64,000 nucleotides of DNA from Roseovarius sp. SCSIO 43702 (GCF_019599045.1 NZ_CP080623.1:1324501-1388500); one strand, 5' to 3'. Positions 41,824-51,019 are shown, counted from the stretch's first letter. Notes: a model not told the origin generated them from the sequence alone. Numbers and translations: made by a program.

Positions 41824-42144
41824 ATGAGACGAACGGCAATCTGGACAACCATCGGGCTTGCGGCGCCGACACTGGCCGCCGCGGACCCCGGGGAAAACTG
41901 GCAAGGAGGATATGGTCACATGATGTGGGATGGCGGGTACGGCATGTTCGGCGGGCTGATGATGATCCTGTTCTGGGGTGTCGTCATCGCCCTGATTGTT
42001 TTTGCCGTGAAATGGTTCACCGACAATCAGGGCGGCGGAAATCGCGGAAAGCGCGATGCGGTGGACATCCTGCGCGAACGCTTCGCTTCGGGCGAGATCG
42101 ACGAGGAGGAGTTCGACCGGCGGCGAAAGGCGCTGGAAAAGTGA
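41824..42144 (+). CDS. SHOCT-domain small membrane protein
   Basis: A 106-residue protein with a signal-like N-terminus, a Met/Tyr/Gly-rich stretch ('GGYGHMMWDGGYGMFGG') and one membrane helix. The C-terminal SHOCT motif is 'DILRERFASGEIDEEEFDRR'. SHOCT proteins of this layout are common beside copper-sensing two-component systems. It follows the kinase stop by one base. Confidence 0.82.
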   Translation: MRRTAIWTTIGLAAPTLAAADPGENWQGGYGHMMWDGGYGMFGGLMMILFWGVVIALIVFAVKWFTDNQGGGNRGKRDAVDILRERFASGEIDEEEFDRRRKALEK

Positions 42145-42160
42145 GGCCGGCACTCGGCCG

Positions 42161-42178
42161 TTCCCGCCGCGGCGGGAA
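42161..42178. terminator. 18-bp palindrome between convergent genes
   Basis: TTCCCGCCGC/GGCGGGAA forms a perfect 18-bp palindrome in the 99-base gap between the convergent SHOCT and DsbD-like genes. It may act as a bidirectional terminator, but there is no T-run and almost no loop, so a protein-binding site is also possible. Confidence 0.35.
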
Positions 42179-42243
42179 TGGTCGAAACCATTGCCACGAA
42201 AAGCAGCGCCTGCCGCACCCCGAAACAGGTGAGGCACGTGCGT

Positions 42244-44370
42244 TCAAGGCTGGCCGGCGATGTCCCGTTCTTCCCCAACGGCATCGTCGAGCGCCGCCAT
42301 GACCACGTCCGGGGTCAGCAGTTCCGGCAGGACGATGCCGTCCGGGGCGGCCGGACCATAGACCGCATTGAACGGAATACCGTAACGGTCGAAGCTTTCC
42401 AGATAGCGCGAAATCGCCGGATCGGGCCGCGTCCAGTCGGCTTGCATGGGGGTGACGCCCTCGGCCGCAAGCGCCGAGACAACCGGTTCGCGGTCCAGCA
42501 CGAGCGCCTTGTTTGCCTTGCACGTCAGGCACCAATCGGCCGTGACGTCCACGAACACGACCTCGCCCCTCGAGACACGGCGGGCGATCTCGGCCCTGTC
42601 GAAGCGCACCCACTCGGTCACCTGAGACGAAAGCGCGCGGGGCGTTGATGTGTCGGCCAGATCTCCCGCCGCGAAGAGTATGATCCCCACGAGGGGCAGC
42701 GCGAGCCCGGCACGAACTGTGCACCGCAGCCTCGACAACGACAGCAGCATCACGAGACCGGCGGTCATCCCGAGGACCGTGAGCATCGTGGTCGTGCCGG
42801 CCACGCCCCGCAGCACCCAGACCAGCCAAGCCGCGGTGACGGCCAGCAAAAGGCCCAGCATCACCCGAAGCGCGATCATCCACCGCCCCGGCCTGGGGAG
42901 GTGACGGACCAGACCGGGGCGGGCCGCGACCAGCAGGTAGGGGGCGGCGAGCCCCAGCCCGAGGAAGGTGAAGACCAGCGCGATATCCACGCCGCGCCCG
43001 GCCAGCGCGAAGGCAATCGCGGTCCCGAGAAAGGGTGCGGAGCAGGGCGTGGCCAGCACCGCGGCGAAGGCACCGGTCAGGAAATCGCCAACATGCCCCC
43101 CGGCGCCGCCGGCCCGCGCAAGCCGGGTCTGCAGGCTTGGAGGCAGGCTGATCTCGAAGGCGCCCGCGAGGTTCGCCGCGAAGATGGCGAGGATGGCCAC
43201 CATCAGCGCAAGGAAGACCGGGTTCTGGAATTGCAGGCCCCAGCCAACGGTGACCCCCGCCTGCCGCAGCGCGAAAAGGACTGCGGCGAGGCCCCACATG
43301 AAGGCCATGACCCCCGCGGCCGAGGCGAGGAAGCCCCATCGCACGCTCGCGCGACCGGCACCTTCCAGCTTCATGGCAGAGGACAGCTTTATCGACAGCA
43401 CCGGCAGTACGCAGGGCATGACGTTCAGGATCACCCCGCCCAGGAAGGCCGTCAGGGCGATCCAGACCATGCTGGAAAGCGGCGCGGTGGTGCGGGCTTC
43501 GGTGTAGGGCGGGGGCGGCGCGGTCGCGACCCTGTCCGGCGTCACGGTCACGGCCCAGCCATCGGTGTCGGTCGCGGTGAGCGATATCGCGGCCGTTGGA
43601 TCGGCGGGCGGCGATATGATGGGCAGGCGCGCCCAGAGCAGATCGCCATCCTCACCCAGCCTGATGTCAGGGGTTCCGAGAGAGGCACCTTCGCCCAGTT
43701 CCGGGAACACATCCGGCGCCTCGAAGGGCAAGGAGCGCCGCAGCGTCACGGTCAGCGCGGTTACGTCGGCATCGACATGCGCGGTGGCGGACCGAATGCC
43801 CCCGTCTTCCGCCCCAACCGGGACGCGACCCGCGTAATCGGCGATGCGCGCCGCGCTGTCCGGGTCGATCGACGTGCCTTGGGGCAGGTCCAGCGACAGG
43901 CTGAAATCCTGCGGCACGCAAACATCGGAGCAGGTCAGCAGCGTCACCGAGGCGGAGAGATGGGCAGGCTGGCCCGGCTGTTCCAGCGCGATGCGCAGCG
44001 GAAAGACGACCTCGCCGTGATAGCCGTAATTCTCGATGCCGAAGGCAGTGAACCGCTCGGGCGCGGGCCATTGAAATTCGACCTCGGCCACGTTGCGCGA
44101 CCCGGTCCAGTCGATTTCGGGTGGGAAGCCCACCTCGCCGGGTGTGCGCCAATAGGTTTTCCAGCCCTCGCCAAGCGCCAGCGCCAGCCCCGCCGAAACC
44201 GTCCCCGCGCCGGGCGCGATGCCGTTTTCGGCCGTGATGAGCTGCGCGCTGACCGCCGGTGTCGCCGCTCGTTCCGATGTCGCAGCCAGAATTGCCACCG
44301 ACGAGGCGACAAGAGACAAGACGCTCAATGCGATCGTCGCGGCACACTGACTGCTCGATCTATTCAGCAT
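42244..44370 (-). CDS. DsbD/ScsB-like membrane thiol:disulfide interchange protein
   Basis: The 708-residue protein has a signal peptide and an N-terminal periplasmic domain with a Cys pair ('LLTCSDVCVPQDFSLSL'). Membrane helices with two buried Cys follow ('VILNVMPCVLPVLSIKLSS', 'AAVLATPCSAPFLGTAIA'). The C-terminal thioredoxin domain carries 'VTADWCLTCKANKALV'. It moves electrons from the cytosol to periplasmic thiols. In copper-tolerance (Scs) loci the ScsB form reduces a DsbA-like ScsC, which fits the gene directly upstream (7-base overlap). Confidence 0.88.
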   Translation of the reverse strand: MLNRSSSQCAATIALSVLSLVASSVAILAATSERAATPAVSAQLITAENGIAPGAGTVSAGLALALGEGWKTYWRTPGEVGFPPEIDWTGSRNVAEVEFQWPAPERFTAFGIENYGYHGEVVFPLRIALEQPGQPAHLSASVTLLTCSDVCVPQDFSLSLDLPQGTSIDPDSAARIADYAGRVPVGAEDGGIRSATAHVDADVTALTVTLRRSLPFEAPDVFPELGEGASLGTPDIRLGEDGDLLWARLPIISPPADPTAAISLTATDTDGWAVTVTPDRVATAPPPPYTEARTTAPLSSMVWIALTAFLGGVILNVMPCVLPVLSIKLSSAMKLEGAGRASVRWGFLASAAGVMAFMWGLAAVLFALRQAGVTVGWGLQFQNPVFLALMVAILAIFAANLAGAFEISLPPSLQTRLARAGGAGGHVGDFLTGAFAAVLATPCSAPFLGTAIAFALAGRGVDIALVFTFLGLGLAAPYLLVAARPGLVRHLPRPGRWMIALRVMLGLLLAVTAAWLVWVLRGVAGTTTMLTVLGMTAGLVMLLSLSRLRCTVRAGLALPLVGIILFAAGDLADTSTPRALSSQVTEWVRFDRAEIARRVSRGEVVFVDVTADWCLTCKANKALVLDREPVVSALAAEGVTPMQADWTRPDPAISRYLESFDRYGIPFNAVYGPAAPDGIVLPELLTPDVVMAALDDAVGEERDIAGQP

Positions 44371-45134
44371 ATCCTTTGCCAGCCGTCGTCGAGTTCGATA
44401 GCGATCACGCTGCGCAACACGGCGTCCGTGATTTCGCCTTGGATGACAGTGCCGCCAACCACCATGGCCGGCGTGCCGATGAAGCCGAATATCCGGGAAA
44501 GCGCCTTGCTGACCATGAGGTCTTCGGCGACATCCTGGCTTTGCATGTCATTTATCAGGCGCTCACCATCAATTCCGACGGTCTCGGACAATCGCAGAAG
44601 ATAGTCGCGTGTCGGCTGAAACGGCGTCGTCCACAGAGCTTGCTGAAATGCGAGATAAGCACCCTGGCGTTTTGCTGCCAAAGCCGCTCTCGCGGCACGG
44701 TCAGAGCCTTCGCCGAGAAGCGGTAGCTCGTGCCAGGAAATCGCAACGCCGCTATCAAGCTGTTCGGCAATATCTGCCAAGCGCCGCATCTGCACGCGAC
44801 AGTAGGGGCAGTAATAGTCCGAAAACGACGCGATCGGTACGGTCGACGGATCTTCTGCCACATCCGCGTAAAGCGCATTGCAAAGATCGGCTTCTACGGC
44901 CGCGATGGTTTCCGCTCTCAACCCGTCGTCTTGGGCTTCAAGGCCGACAAATGGGTCGAATGCGCCGGACGAGGAACTTCCGCCCGTTATCCTCCGGAAG
45001 CCTTCTGGATTCGCCAAAGGCTCAAACTCAGGCAGACCCGAGAAACGATCCAACAGGGAAGGAAGCGCCTGAAAGCCGACAACAACGCCCGCAGCGACGC
45101 CGAGAAAGGCAAGTGTCGAACGCCTGGATGTCAT
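44364..45134 (-). CDS. DsbA-like periplasmic thioredoxin-fold protein (ScsC-type)
   Basis: The 256-residue protein has an N-terminal membrane anchor/signal ('STLAFLGVAAGVVVGFQALP'). A thioredoxin domain carries active site 'SFSDYYCPYCRVQMRRL' and a cis-Pro region 'GFIGTPAMVVGGTVIQGEI'. It is the likely redox partner of the ScsB-like protein. A paralogue-like DsbA occurs at 49243. Its start overlaps the lipoprotein stop (ATGA). Confidence 0.85.
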   Translation of the reverse strand: MTSRRSTLAFLGVAAGVVVGFQALPSLLDRFSGLPEFEPLANPEGFRRITGGSSSSGAFDPFVGLEAQDDGLRAETIAAVEADLCNALYADVAEDPSTVPIASFSDYYCPYCRVQMRRLADIAEQLDSGVAISWHELPLLGEGSDRAARAALAAKRQGAYLAFQQALWTTPFQPTRDYLLRLSETVGIDGERLINDMQSQDVAEDLMVSKALSRIFGFIGTPAMVVGGTVIQGEITDAVLRSVIAIELDDGWQRIC

Positions 45135-45379
45135 GGCAATTCCTGCGATCCGATGGCGAGGGCGTCGAATCCATAGCCGACCCGCCCATCATCGCAAGCG
45201 AGGGTGACGACACCGTCCGGGCCGGTCCGGATCGCGCGGCATCCATCCGGAAGCGTGAACGCCGCGCCGCGCGTTGACAGCGTGGCGTCGGTATTCAGGC
45301 ACTGCCGCACTCCCGCTCCGCAACCGGCCAGTGCAAGAAGGCCAACCAGCGCCAGTTTCGGGCGCGCGCCGTGGATCAT
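45131..45379 (-). CDS. Small outer-membrane-type lipoprotein
   Basis: An 82-residue protein starting 'MIHGARPKLALVGLLALAGC', with lipobox LAGC (Cys20) and a short Cys-containing mature part ('VRQCLNTDATLST', 'DGCRAIRTGPDG', 'LACDDGRVGYGFD'). Three mature Cys residues suggest a disulfide-containing partner of the Dsb proteins. No family recognised. Confidence 0.65.
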   Translation of the reverse strand: MIHGARPKLALVGLLALAGCGAGVRQCLNTDATLSTRGAAFTLPDGCRAIRTGPDGVVTLACDDGRVGYGFDALAIGSQELP

Positions 45380-45389
45380 TACCGTGCAA

Positions 45390-45695
45390 TCAGCGCGGGG
45401 CATGGACCGGGACAACCGCCGGGCCTTGTTCGGGGTTCTCGTCCGGGGTCTTCTCCCGGGGATTTGCGGTGTTGTCGTGGCAGGATCTGCCCATCATCCG
45501 ATGCATCACGACATGCGCCCCGAGGCACAGCGCCAGCGGGGCCAGAAGGCCGAGGTTGCCCGCAAGCCCGCCGAGCGTTCCGCCGGCGACAATGTAGACG
45601 CCAAGCGGGACGAGCATCACGGCACAACAGGCCAGCATGCCAAGCTTCATTCCGGCACCATTCGATAAAAAGTTCCTTGGGTTCCAGGACATCAC
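45390..45695 (-). CDS. DUF2933-like membrane protein
   Basis: A 101-residue protein with two hydrophobic segments ('KLGMLACCAVMLVPLGVYIV', 'GLLAPLALCLGAHVVMHRMM') followed by GRSCH and an acidic/Pro tail. This resembles small DUF2933 proteins of copper-resistance loci. It is first gene after the MerR-type promoter at 45722-45752. Confidence 0.7.
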   Translation of the reverse strand: MMSWNPRNFLSNGAGMKLGMLACCAVMLVPLGVYIVAGGTLGGLAGNLGLLAPLALCLGAHVVMHRMMGRSCHDNTANPREKTPDENPEQGPAVVPVHAPR

Positions 45696-45721
45696 ATCCT
45701 CCGCAACACTCTACCGGCCGC

Positions 45722-45752
45722 ACGTTAGGTGCCTTTTCCGGGTGAAGGTCAA
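45722..45752 (-). promoter_or_regulatory. Second MerR/CueR-type promoter
   Basis: On the minus strand, -35 TTGACC (45752-45747) and -10 TAACGT (45727-45722) have a 19-base spacer beginning TTCACCCGGAAAAGG. The -35 and the start of the spacer match the copA promoter. It lies 27 bases upstream of the DUF2933 gene and would drive that gene, the lipoprotein, the DsbA-like and the ScsB-like genes. Confidence 0.75.
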
Positions 45753-45911
45753 GGATACATTCGGTTACAAAAAACACGGGGCTAACGGATTGCAACGTGG
45801 CTGAGAGCCGGTAAAAAAAATCCTCAAGTTTCGAGCGGTCTGAACCCACAGTGCCTTGGCCGGCGCCTGGGTGGAGTGGAGCAGATCAAAGGCAAGAAAA
45901 GGGCAAGGAAC

Positions 45912-46376
45912 ATGAACAAGCTCGGGCTTCTCATCGGCGGTGTGTTTGTCGCCGGGCTTGGCGTGGCGATCTGGGAACTCACGCAACCGGCCGAGCCACC
46001 GGCAGGGACGATGGTTCACCCGGAGCCAACAGCCCTGAACGACCTGGCCGAGGGCGCGCCCATCGTCGAAGTTCGGCTTCCCGAACAGTTGTCGCCCGAG
46101 GCGGCGATCGGTCAACGCGCCTTCGAAGCCGTGTGTGCGGCGTGTCACGGGGCCAACGCGGCCGGTCAGAACGGTGTCGCGCCGCCGCTGATCCACCGCA
46201 CCTATGAGCCGAGCCATCATTCGAACGAAGCCTTTCAGATGGCGGTTCGGAACGGCGTGCGCGCCCATCACTGGCCCTTCGGCAACATGCCCCCGATCGA
46301 GGGTCTGACCCGCGCCGACGTTCAGTATATCACCCGCTACATCCGCGAGGTGCAGCGCGAGAACGGAATCAATTGA
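45912..46376 (+). CDS. c-type cytochrome
   Basis: A 154-residue protein with an N-terminal anchor ('KLGLLIGGVFVAGLGVAIW') and one class-I cytochrome c domain: haem site '[20 protein letters not shown]', distal region 'WPFGNMPPIEGLTRADVQYI' with a probable Met ligand. It probably transfers electrons to or from the multicopper oxidase/cupredoxin encoded downstream. The ATG at 45912 fits the signal anchor. It is first in the plus-strand operon. Confidence 0.88.
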   Translation: MNKLGLLIGGVFVAGLGVAIWELTQPAEPPAGTMVHPEPTALNDLAEGAPIVEVRLPEQLSPEAAIGQRAFEAVCAACHGANAAGQNGVAPPLIHRTYEPSHHSNEAFQMAVRNGVRAHHWPFGNMPPIEGLTRADVQYITRYIREVQRENGIN

Positions 46377-46762
46377 TGCGAGCTCTGTCCTTGCAAGCCG
46401 CGCTCGGCGGTCTTGTCGCAATACTGATGATCGCGCTCGTGGCCCTCGCCGCGCCGACACCCGGCCTTGCCGGCACGTGGGATGCGCATTCACAAATCGT
46501 CAAGGTCTCGGACGGCGGTGTCGCGACGGCCGGGCACGCTGCGCATGAGGACACGCACGACGGATCTTGCCATCCCGACCCGTCCTGTTCCCCGGCCGCC
46601 ATTTTGATGACCCGACCCTTATTCGGGGCACACGGTTTCCGGGCCGTGCGTCAGCCGCTCGCGAAAACAGCAATAGGCGGGAGAAATGCGCCCGTGGATC
46701 TTCCAGCCCCGCGCGCCTGGGCCTTGTCACGACAGCATTCCCTGAAAGACACCCAGACATGA
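46376..46762 (+). CDS. Small secreted His/Cys-rich hypothetical protein
   Basis: A 128-residue protein with a signal sequence ('LGGLVAILMIALVALAAP') and a metal-ligand-rich segment 'HAAHEDTHDGSCHPDPSC' (about 54-71). The basic remainder is unremarkable. TGATG overlap couples it to the cytochrome; its stop overlaps an ATG at 46759. Possibly a small copper-binding protein; no family recognised. Confidence 0.6.
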   Translation: MRALSLQAALGGLVAILMIALVALAAPTPGLAGTWDAHSQIVKVSDGGVATAGHAAHEDTHDGSCHPDPSCSPAAILMTRPLFGAHGFRAVRQPLAKTAIGGRNAPVDLPAPRAWALSRQHSLKDTQT

Positions 46763-46773
46763 GAGACCAAGAC

Positions 46774-47286
46774 ATGATCAAGACACTTCTGACCGGCACG
46801 GCGCTCGTGGCCAGCCTCACCGCTTCCGTGGCTCTGGCCGATGCAGGGCACGGCAGCGGTATCGGAGAACCCGGCGACGCCGCACAGGTCGACCGCACCA
46901 TCACCATCGAAATGGACGAGATGAAATACAGCCCCGAAAGCATCGAGGTCGCACCCGGCGAGACGATCCGCTTCGAAGTCGTGAATGTCGGCCGCGCCGT
47001 GCACGAGTTCAACATCGGCACCAGCGAAACGTGGAACGGGCATCGCGGCGAAATGCGCACCATGATGCGGGAAGGCATGATGACGATGCGCAGCATCAAT
47101 CATGACCGCATGATGGAAGCCGGGATGATGCATGACGATGCCAACAGCGTCCTGCTGGAGCCGGGCGATACGGGCGAAGTCATCTGGACCTTCCCCGAAG
47201 GTGGCGAGATCGGATTCGCCTGCAACGTGCCCGGTCACCGCGAGGCCGGCATGGTTGGCGATTTCCGGATGGGCCACGACTCCTGA
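46774..47286 (+). CDS. Cupredoxin (plastocyanin/azurin-like copper protein)
   Basis: A 170-residue exported protein (signal 'KTLLTGTALVASLTASVALA') with a cupredoxin fold. The type-1 copper ligands are His77 ('GRAVHEFNIG'), Cys150, His155 and Met160 ('GFACNVPGHREAGMVG'). A Met-rich loop inserted between them ('MRTMMREGMMTMRSINHDRM', about 94-113) may bind further copper. The ATG at 46759 is an alternative start. Confidence 0.88.
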   Translation: MIKTLLTGTALVASLTASVALADAGHGSGIGEPGDAAQVDRTITIEMDEMKYSPESIEVAPGETIRFEVVNVGRAVHEFNIGTSETWNGHRGEMRTMMREGMMTMRSINHDRMMEAGMMHDDANSVLLEPGDTGEVIWTFPEGGEIGFACNVPGHREAGMVGDFRMGHDS

Positions 47287-47352
47287 CGCTCAAACGACAA
47301 GGGGGTGGGCGAGAATCTCGCCCGCCTCGACACTGTTGAGGAGGTATTGGCC

Positions 47353-48747
47353 ATGCTGACACGACGCGCCTTTATCGGACAGACCGCCGCCACTCTGGGC
47401 ATGGTGATGAGCCGTCGGCAGGTGCTTGCCGCCTCTCATGCGCCCGCGATCCTGACAGCGCGCGAAGCCACGGTCCAGCTTGCTCCCGACGGTTATCCGG
47501 CGACATCCATCTGGGGGTATGAGGGCCGCGCGCCCGGCCCGGCCATCCGGGTGCGCCGGGGCGAACGGGTGCAGCGGCGGCTGGTCAACAACCTGCCGGA
47601 GCCGACCTCCATCCATTGGCACGGCATCCGCATCGACAACGCGATGGACGGTGTCTCGGGCCTGACGCAAGAGGCCGTCGCGCCGGGTCAGGCTTTCGAC
47701 TATGATTTCGTGGCGCCCGATGCCGGAACCTACTGGTACCACGCGCATAACCGGTCCTGGGTGCAGGTCGCCCGCGGCCTGCATGGGCCGCTGATCGTGG
47801 AAGAGGCCGAGCCGCCGCAGGTGGATCGCGAGGAGACCCTCGTACTCGACGACTGGCTGCTCGACCCCGAAACGGCGCTGATTGACGAGAGTTTCGACAA
47901 TCCCATGCGCATGAGCCATGGCGGCCGGATCGGAAACCTGATCACCACGAACGGTCAATTCGATCCTGCAATCCCGGTAGAGCGGCACACGCGTCTGCGT
48001 CTGCGGCTCATCAACGTATCGAACGCGCGGATCTTTCCATTGCAGCTCGCAGGGTTGCGGGGCTGGACGGTCGCGCTCGACGGCATGCCGCTTGCCACCC
48101 CCGAGCCGCTGGAGGGCGTGCTCGTCCTCGCCCCGGCGCAGCGCGCGGACCTGATCGTCGATGTGACGGCCGAGGCGGGCGAGACAGCCCATCTCGTGCG
48201 GCTCGGCAATGACGACCGCCCGGCCTCTCAGGTGGCATTCCCCGTCTCGGCCAGCGCCGCGCGGACCCCGCGAGCGGCACCCGCGGCGTTGCCGCCCAAT
48301 TCCGTCAGCGGCCTCGGGTCGCTGGCCGATGCCCGTCCTTTGCGGCTGGTGATGTCGGGCGGCGCCATGGGGCGAATGAATAGTGCCGTGCTGGGCGGAG
48401 AGCGCCTGGGCTTTCGCGACCTCGCGGCGCGGGGGCGGTTCTGGGCCTTCAACGACATGGCAGAGATGACGCAGGCCCCGCTGGCCGATCTTTCCCTTGG
48501 CGAGCGGGTGCGGCTGGAGATCGTCAACGAAACCGTCTTTCCCCACGCCATGCATCTGCACGGGATGCATTTCCGCGAAATCCGCGACGGCAGACCCGCA
48601 GGCCCGATGCGCGACACGCTCCTCGTGGCCGCACAAGAGACGCGCGAGATCGGCTTCGTCGCCGACAATCCGGGCGACTGGCTGTTTCACTGCCACATGC
48701 TCAGCCATGCGGAAAGCGGCATGATGACATGGGTGCGCGTGACATGA
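47353..48747 (+). CDS. Multicopper oxidase (CopA/CueO-like, Tat-exported)
   Basis: The 464-residue protein has a Tat signal ('[17 protein letters not shown]') and three cupredoxin domains. The copper ligands are visible: '[10 protein letters not shown]' (His88, His90), '[10 protein letters not shown]' (His130, His132), '[10 protein letters not shown]' and '[12 protein letters not shown]', completing the T1 and trinuclear sites. It would oxidise Cu(I) or another substrate in the periplasm. GGAGG precedes the ATG at 47353. Confidence 0.9.
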   Translation: MLTRRAFIGQTAATLGMVMSRRQVLAASHAPAILTAREATVQLAPDGYPATSIWGYEGRAPGPAIRVRRGERVQRRLVNNLPEPTSIHWHGIRIDNAMDGVSGLTQEAVAPGQAFDYDFVAPDAGTYWYHAHNRSWVQVARGLHGPLIVEEAEPPQVDREETLVLDDWLLDPETALIDESFDNPMRMSHGGRIGNLITTNGQFDPAIPVERHTRLRLRLINVSNARIFPLQLAGLRGWTVALDGMPLATPEPLEGVLVLAPAQRADLIVDVTAEAGETAHLVRLGNDDRPASQVAFPVSASAARTPRAAPAALPPNSVSGLGSLADARPLRLVMSGGAMGRMNSAVLGGERLGFRDLAARGRFWAFNDMAEMTQAPLADLSLGERVRLEIVNETVFPHAMHLHGMHFREIRDGRPAGPMRDTLLVAAQETREIGFVADNPGDWLFHCHMLSHAESGMMTWVRVT

Positions 48748-49241
48748 AGGCCTGGGTGATGATCGCCGCGCCCGTGGCGCTTGGCCTTGCGGGGGCCGGG
48801 GCGTGGTTGGCGCTGCTTGACGCGCCGCAGGCCGCCATAGACCCTGCCGTGCCGGTGATGCCGGCGACGGTGGATATCGCGCAGGGCGAAGCGCTTTATG
48901 CCCAGAACTGCGCCGCCTGTCACGGCGCCAACCTCGAAGGACAGCCGGACTGGCGAACCCCCGATGCGGATGGGCGTCTGCCCGCGCCGCCTCACGATGA
49001 AACCGGGCACACATGGCACCATCCCGACCGGATGCTGTTTGAATACACGAAACTCGGCGGACGCGAGGCCCTGGCCCGGCAAGGCGTGGAATTCGACAGC
49101 GGCATGCCCGGTTTCGGCGACGTCCTGACGGATCGCGAGATCTGGAACATCCTCGCCTACATCCAATCAACCTGGCCCGAGCGCGAACGCGCCGCGCAGG
49201 CCGAACGCACGGCCGCCGATCTGGCAAACGGAGGAAATTGA
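48744..49241 (+). CDS. c-type cytochrome
   Basis: A 165-residue cytochrome with an N-terminal membrane anchor ('[20 protein letters not shown]') and haem site '[19 protein letters not shown]'. A Met-containing distal loop ('[20 protein letters not shown]') follows. Its start overlaps the oxidase stop (ATGA), suggesting an electron-transfer partner for the oxidase. Confidence 0.88.
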   Translation: MKAWVMIAAPVALGLAGAGAWLALLDAPQAAIDPAVPVMPATVDIAQGEALYAQNCAACHGANLEGQPDWRTPDADGRLPAPPHDETGHTWHHPDRMLFEYTKLGGREALARQGVEFDSGMPGFGDVLTDREIWNILAYIQSTWPERERAAQAERTAADLANGGN

Positions 49242-49242
49242 C

Positions 49243-49974
49243 ATGAAGAATTACATTTCAATGATCGTGATGGCGCTTTCCCTTGCGCTGCCCTTGCAGG
49301 CAGCGGCGCAGGACATCTCGGAGGACAGGGTGCGCGAGCTGGTGCTCGAGACGATCCGCGAAAACCCCGAGATCGTCATGGAGGCCGTCGCGATCCTCGA
49401 AGCCCGGCAGGCCGAGGCACAGGCGGCGTCGCAAGCAGAGGTGCTCTCCCGCGAACGCGACACGCTGGAACGCGACCCCAATGCGCCGGTTCTGGGCAAT
49501 CCGGAAGGCGATGTCACGGTGGTGGAATTCTTCGACTACAATTGTCCCTATTGCCGTCGTGCCAAGCCCGAGATCGAGGCCCTGCTGGCCGCCGATCCGG
49601 ATGTTCGCCTTGTCTATCGTGAATGGCCGATCCTCGGCGAAGGGTCGGTGTTTGCCACCCGTGCCGCGCTGGCCGCGCGCGAACAGGGGCTTTACGAAGA
49701 CTTCCATTGGGCGCTGATGGGCATGAGCGGCCGCGCCGAGGAGTCGTCTGTCCTTCGGATCGCGGAAGACATCGGCCTCGACATCGCGCAATTGCGCCGC
49801 GACATGGAGGCGCCGGAGATCGACGCACATATCGAGACCTCGATGCGCCTGGCGCAGGCCCTCGGCATCACGGGCACGCCATCCTTCGTGGTCGGCGATG
49901 CCCTTGTGCCCGGTGTCGTGGATGCCGAGCAGTTGCAAACGCTCGTCACCGATGCGCGAGAACCGGAACAATGA
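49243..49974 (+). CDS. DsbA-family disulfide oxidoreductase (ScsC/BdbD-like)
   Basis: A 243-residue exported protein with a signal peptide ('IVMALSLALPLQAAAQ') and a helical N-terminal stalk (about 25-75). The thioredoxin domain has 'FFDYNCPYCRRAKPEIEA' and cis-Pro region 'GITGTPSFVVGDALVPG'. The charged N-terminal stalk is like the trimerising part of ScsC proteins. It lies between the cytochrome and the transpeptidase in the plus-strand operon. Confidence 0.87.
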   Translation: MKNYISMIVMALSLALPLQAAAQDISEDRVRELVLETIRENPEIVMEAVAILEARQAEAQAASQAEVLSRERDTLERDPNAPVLGNPEGDVTVVEFFDYNCPYCRRAKPEIEALLAADPDVRLVYREWPILGEGSVFATRAALAAREQGLYEDFHWALMGMSGRAEESSVLRIAEDIGLDIAQLRRDMEAPEIDAHIETSMRLAQALGITGTPSFVVGDALVPGVVDAEQLQTLVTDAREPEQ

Positions 49975-50657
49975 ACGCGGCCGGAAAGACGGGCCTGACG
50001 CGCCGGCATTTCATCATCACCGCAACCGCCCTGTTTTCGCCGCCCATCTCGGGGCCGCTTCTGGCGGATAGCTGGCCGAGCGAGGCGCAGAAAAGCGCAT
50101 GGGATGCCGAGGTCACGCCGCCCTTCTTCGATCCGGAGGTATCCAATCCCTGGGGGCTCGATCCGCGATTTCTTCCGCAACGGGTCGAGGCGCGGGCAGG
50201 CCTTGTTCCGGGGAACATTCACGTCGATGCCATCGCGCGCTACCTCTACCATATCGAGGAGGGAGGGACGGCCATGCGCTATGGCGTTGCCATCGCACGC
50301 GGCAACCTTTACGAACCCGGCACCTACACGATCCGGCGCAAGGTTCGGTGGCCGCACTGGACGCCGACGCGCGCGATGATCGAACGCGACCCGGAGCTTT
50401 ACGCGGAGGTCGCAAACGGAATGGAGCCGGGTCCTGACAATCCGCTCGGGGCGCGGGCCCTGTATCTCTACGTGGGCGATCGCGACACCTATTTGCGCAT
50501 CCACGGCTCGCCCCAGCCCCGCTCCATCGGGGGCCGCGCGAGTTCGGGCTGTGTACGGATGGTCAATGCCCATATGATCGCGCTCTACCCGCTGGTCGAA
50601 ACCGGGGTGACGGCGTATCTGCATCCGCCCGAAGACTACGTCAGCGCAAAGAGTTGA
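49971..50657 (+). CDS. L,D-transpeptidase (YkuD domain)
   Basis: A 228-residue protein with a Tat-like signal ('LTRRHFIITATALFSPP'). The YkuD catalytic motif is 'IHGSPQPRSIGGRASSGCVR' (His178, Cys194). It crosslinks peptidoglycan or attaches proteins to it; copper inhibits this enzyme class, which may explain a copy in a copper island. ATGA overlap with the DsbA-like gene. Confidence 0.88.
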   Translation: MNAAGKTGLTRRHFIITATALFSPPISGPLLADSWPSEAQKSAWDAEVTPPFFDPEVSNPWGLDPRFLPQRVEARAGLVPGNIHVDAIARYLYHIEEGGTAMRYGVAIARGNLYEPGTYTIRRKVRWPHWTPTRAMIERDPELYAEVANGMEPGPDNPLGARALYLYVGDRDTYLRIHGSPQPRSIGGRASSGCVRMVNAHMIALYPLVETGVTAYLHPPEDYVSAKS

Positions 50658-50977
50658 GCATCAAATTCGCGACGCCCGAGAGACGCCGGCGAAGCCACTG
50701 CGCGAAAGGACCGGATTTGGGACGAAAATTGATCAACAGCTTGGCATTGTCGGCCCTTCTGGGCGGATGCACCGCCGTCGTCGGCACCGAAAACACGGCC
50801 CCCGATCCCGTCCCCGAGCAGGTTGTGGCCCTGGCAGCGCCTTACCAGGATGTCTCGACGGCGCGTCTTTTGCCGCGTGACGGGTGTTACTGGTATCTCC
50901 ACGAGGGGCCCGTCGAAACGACTCTCTTGCCGCTCAGAACCGTCGAAGGGCGACACATCTGCGCTGCGCGAGAGTAG
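50654..50977 (+). CDS. Small lipoprotein
   Basis: A 107-residue frame from a TTG at 50654 overlapping the previous stop. A lipobox lies at 'LINSLALSALLGGCTAV', so translation may start nearer, for example at the TTG near 50717. The mature part ends 'DGCYWYLHEGPVETTLLPLR'. No family recognised. It is the last gene of the copper-oxidase operon. Confidence 0.55.
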   Translation: MSIKFATPERRRRSHCAKGPDLGRKLINSLALSALLGGCTAVVGTENTAPDPVPEQVVALAAPYQDVSTARLLPRDGCYWYLHEGPVETTLLPLRTVEGRHICAARE

Positions 50978-51019
50978 AGGGCCGCGCTGTGGTTGGCCGC
51001 GATCATTCCGGGTCGTCGC

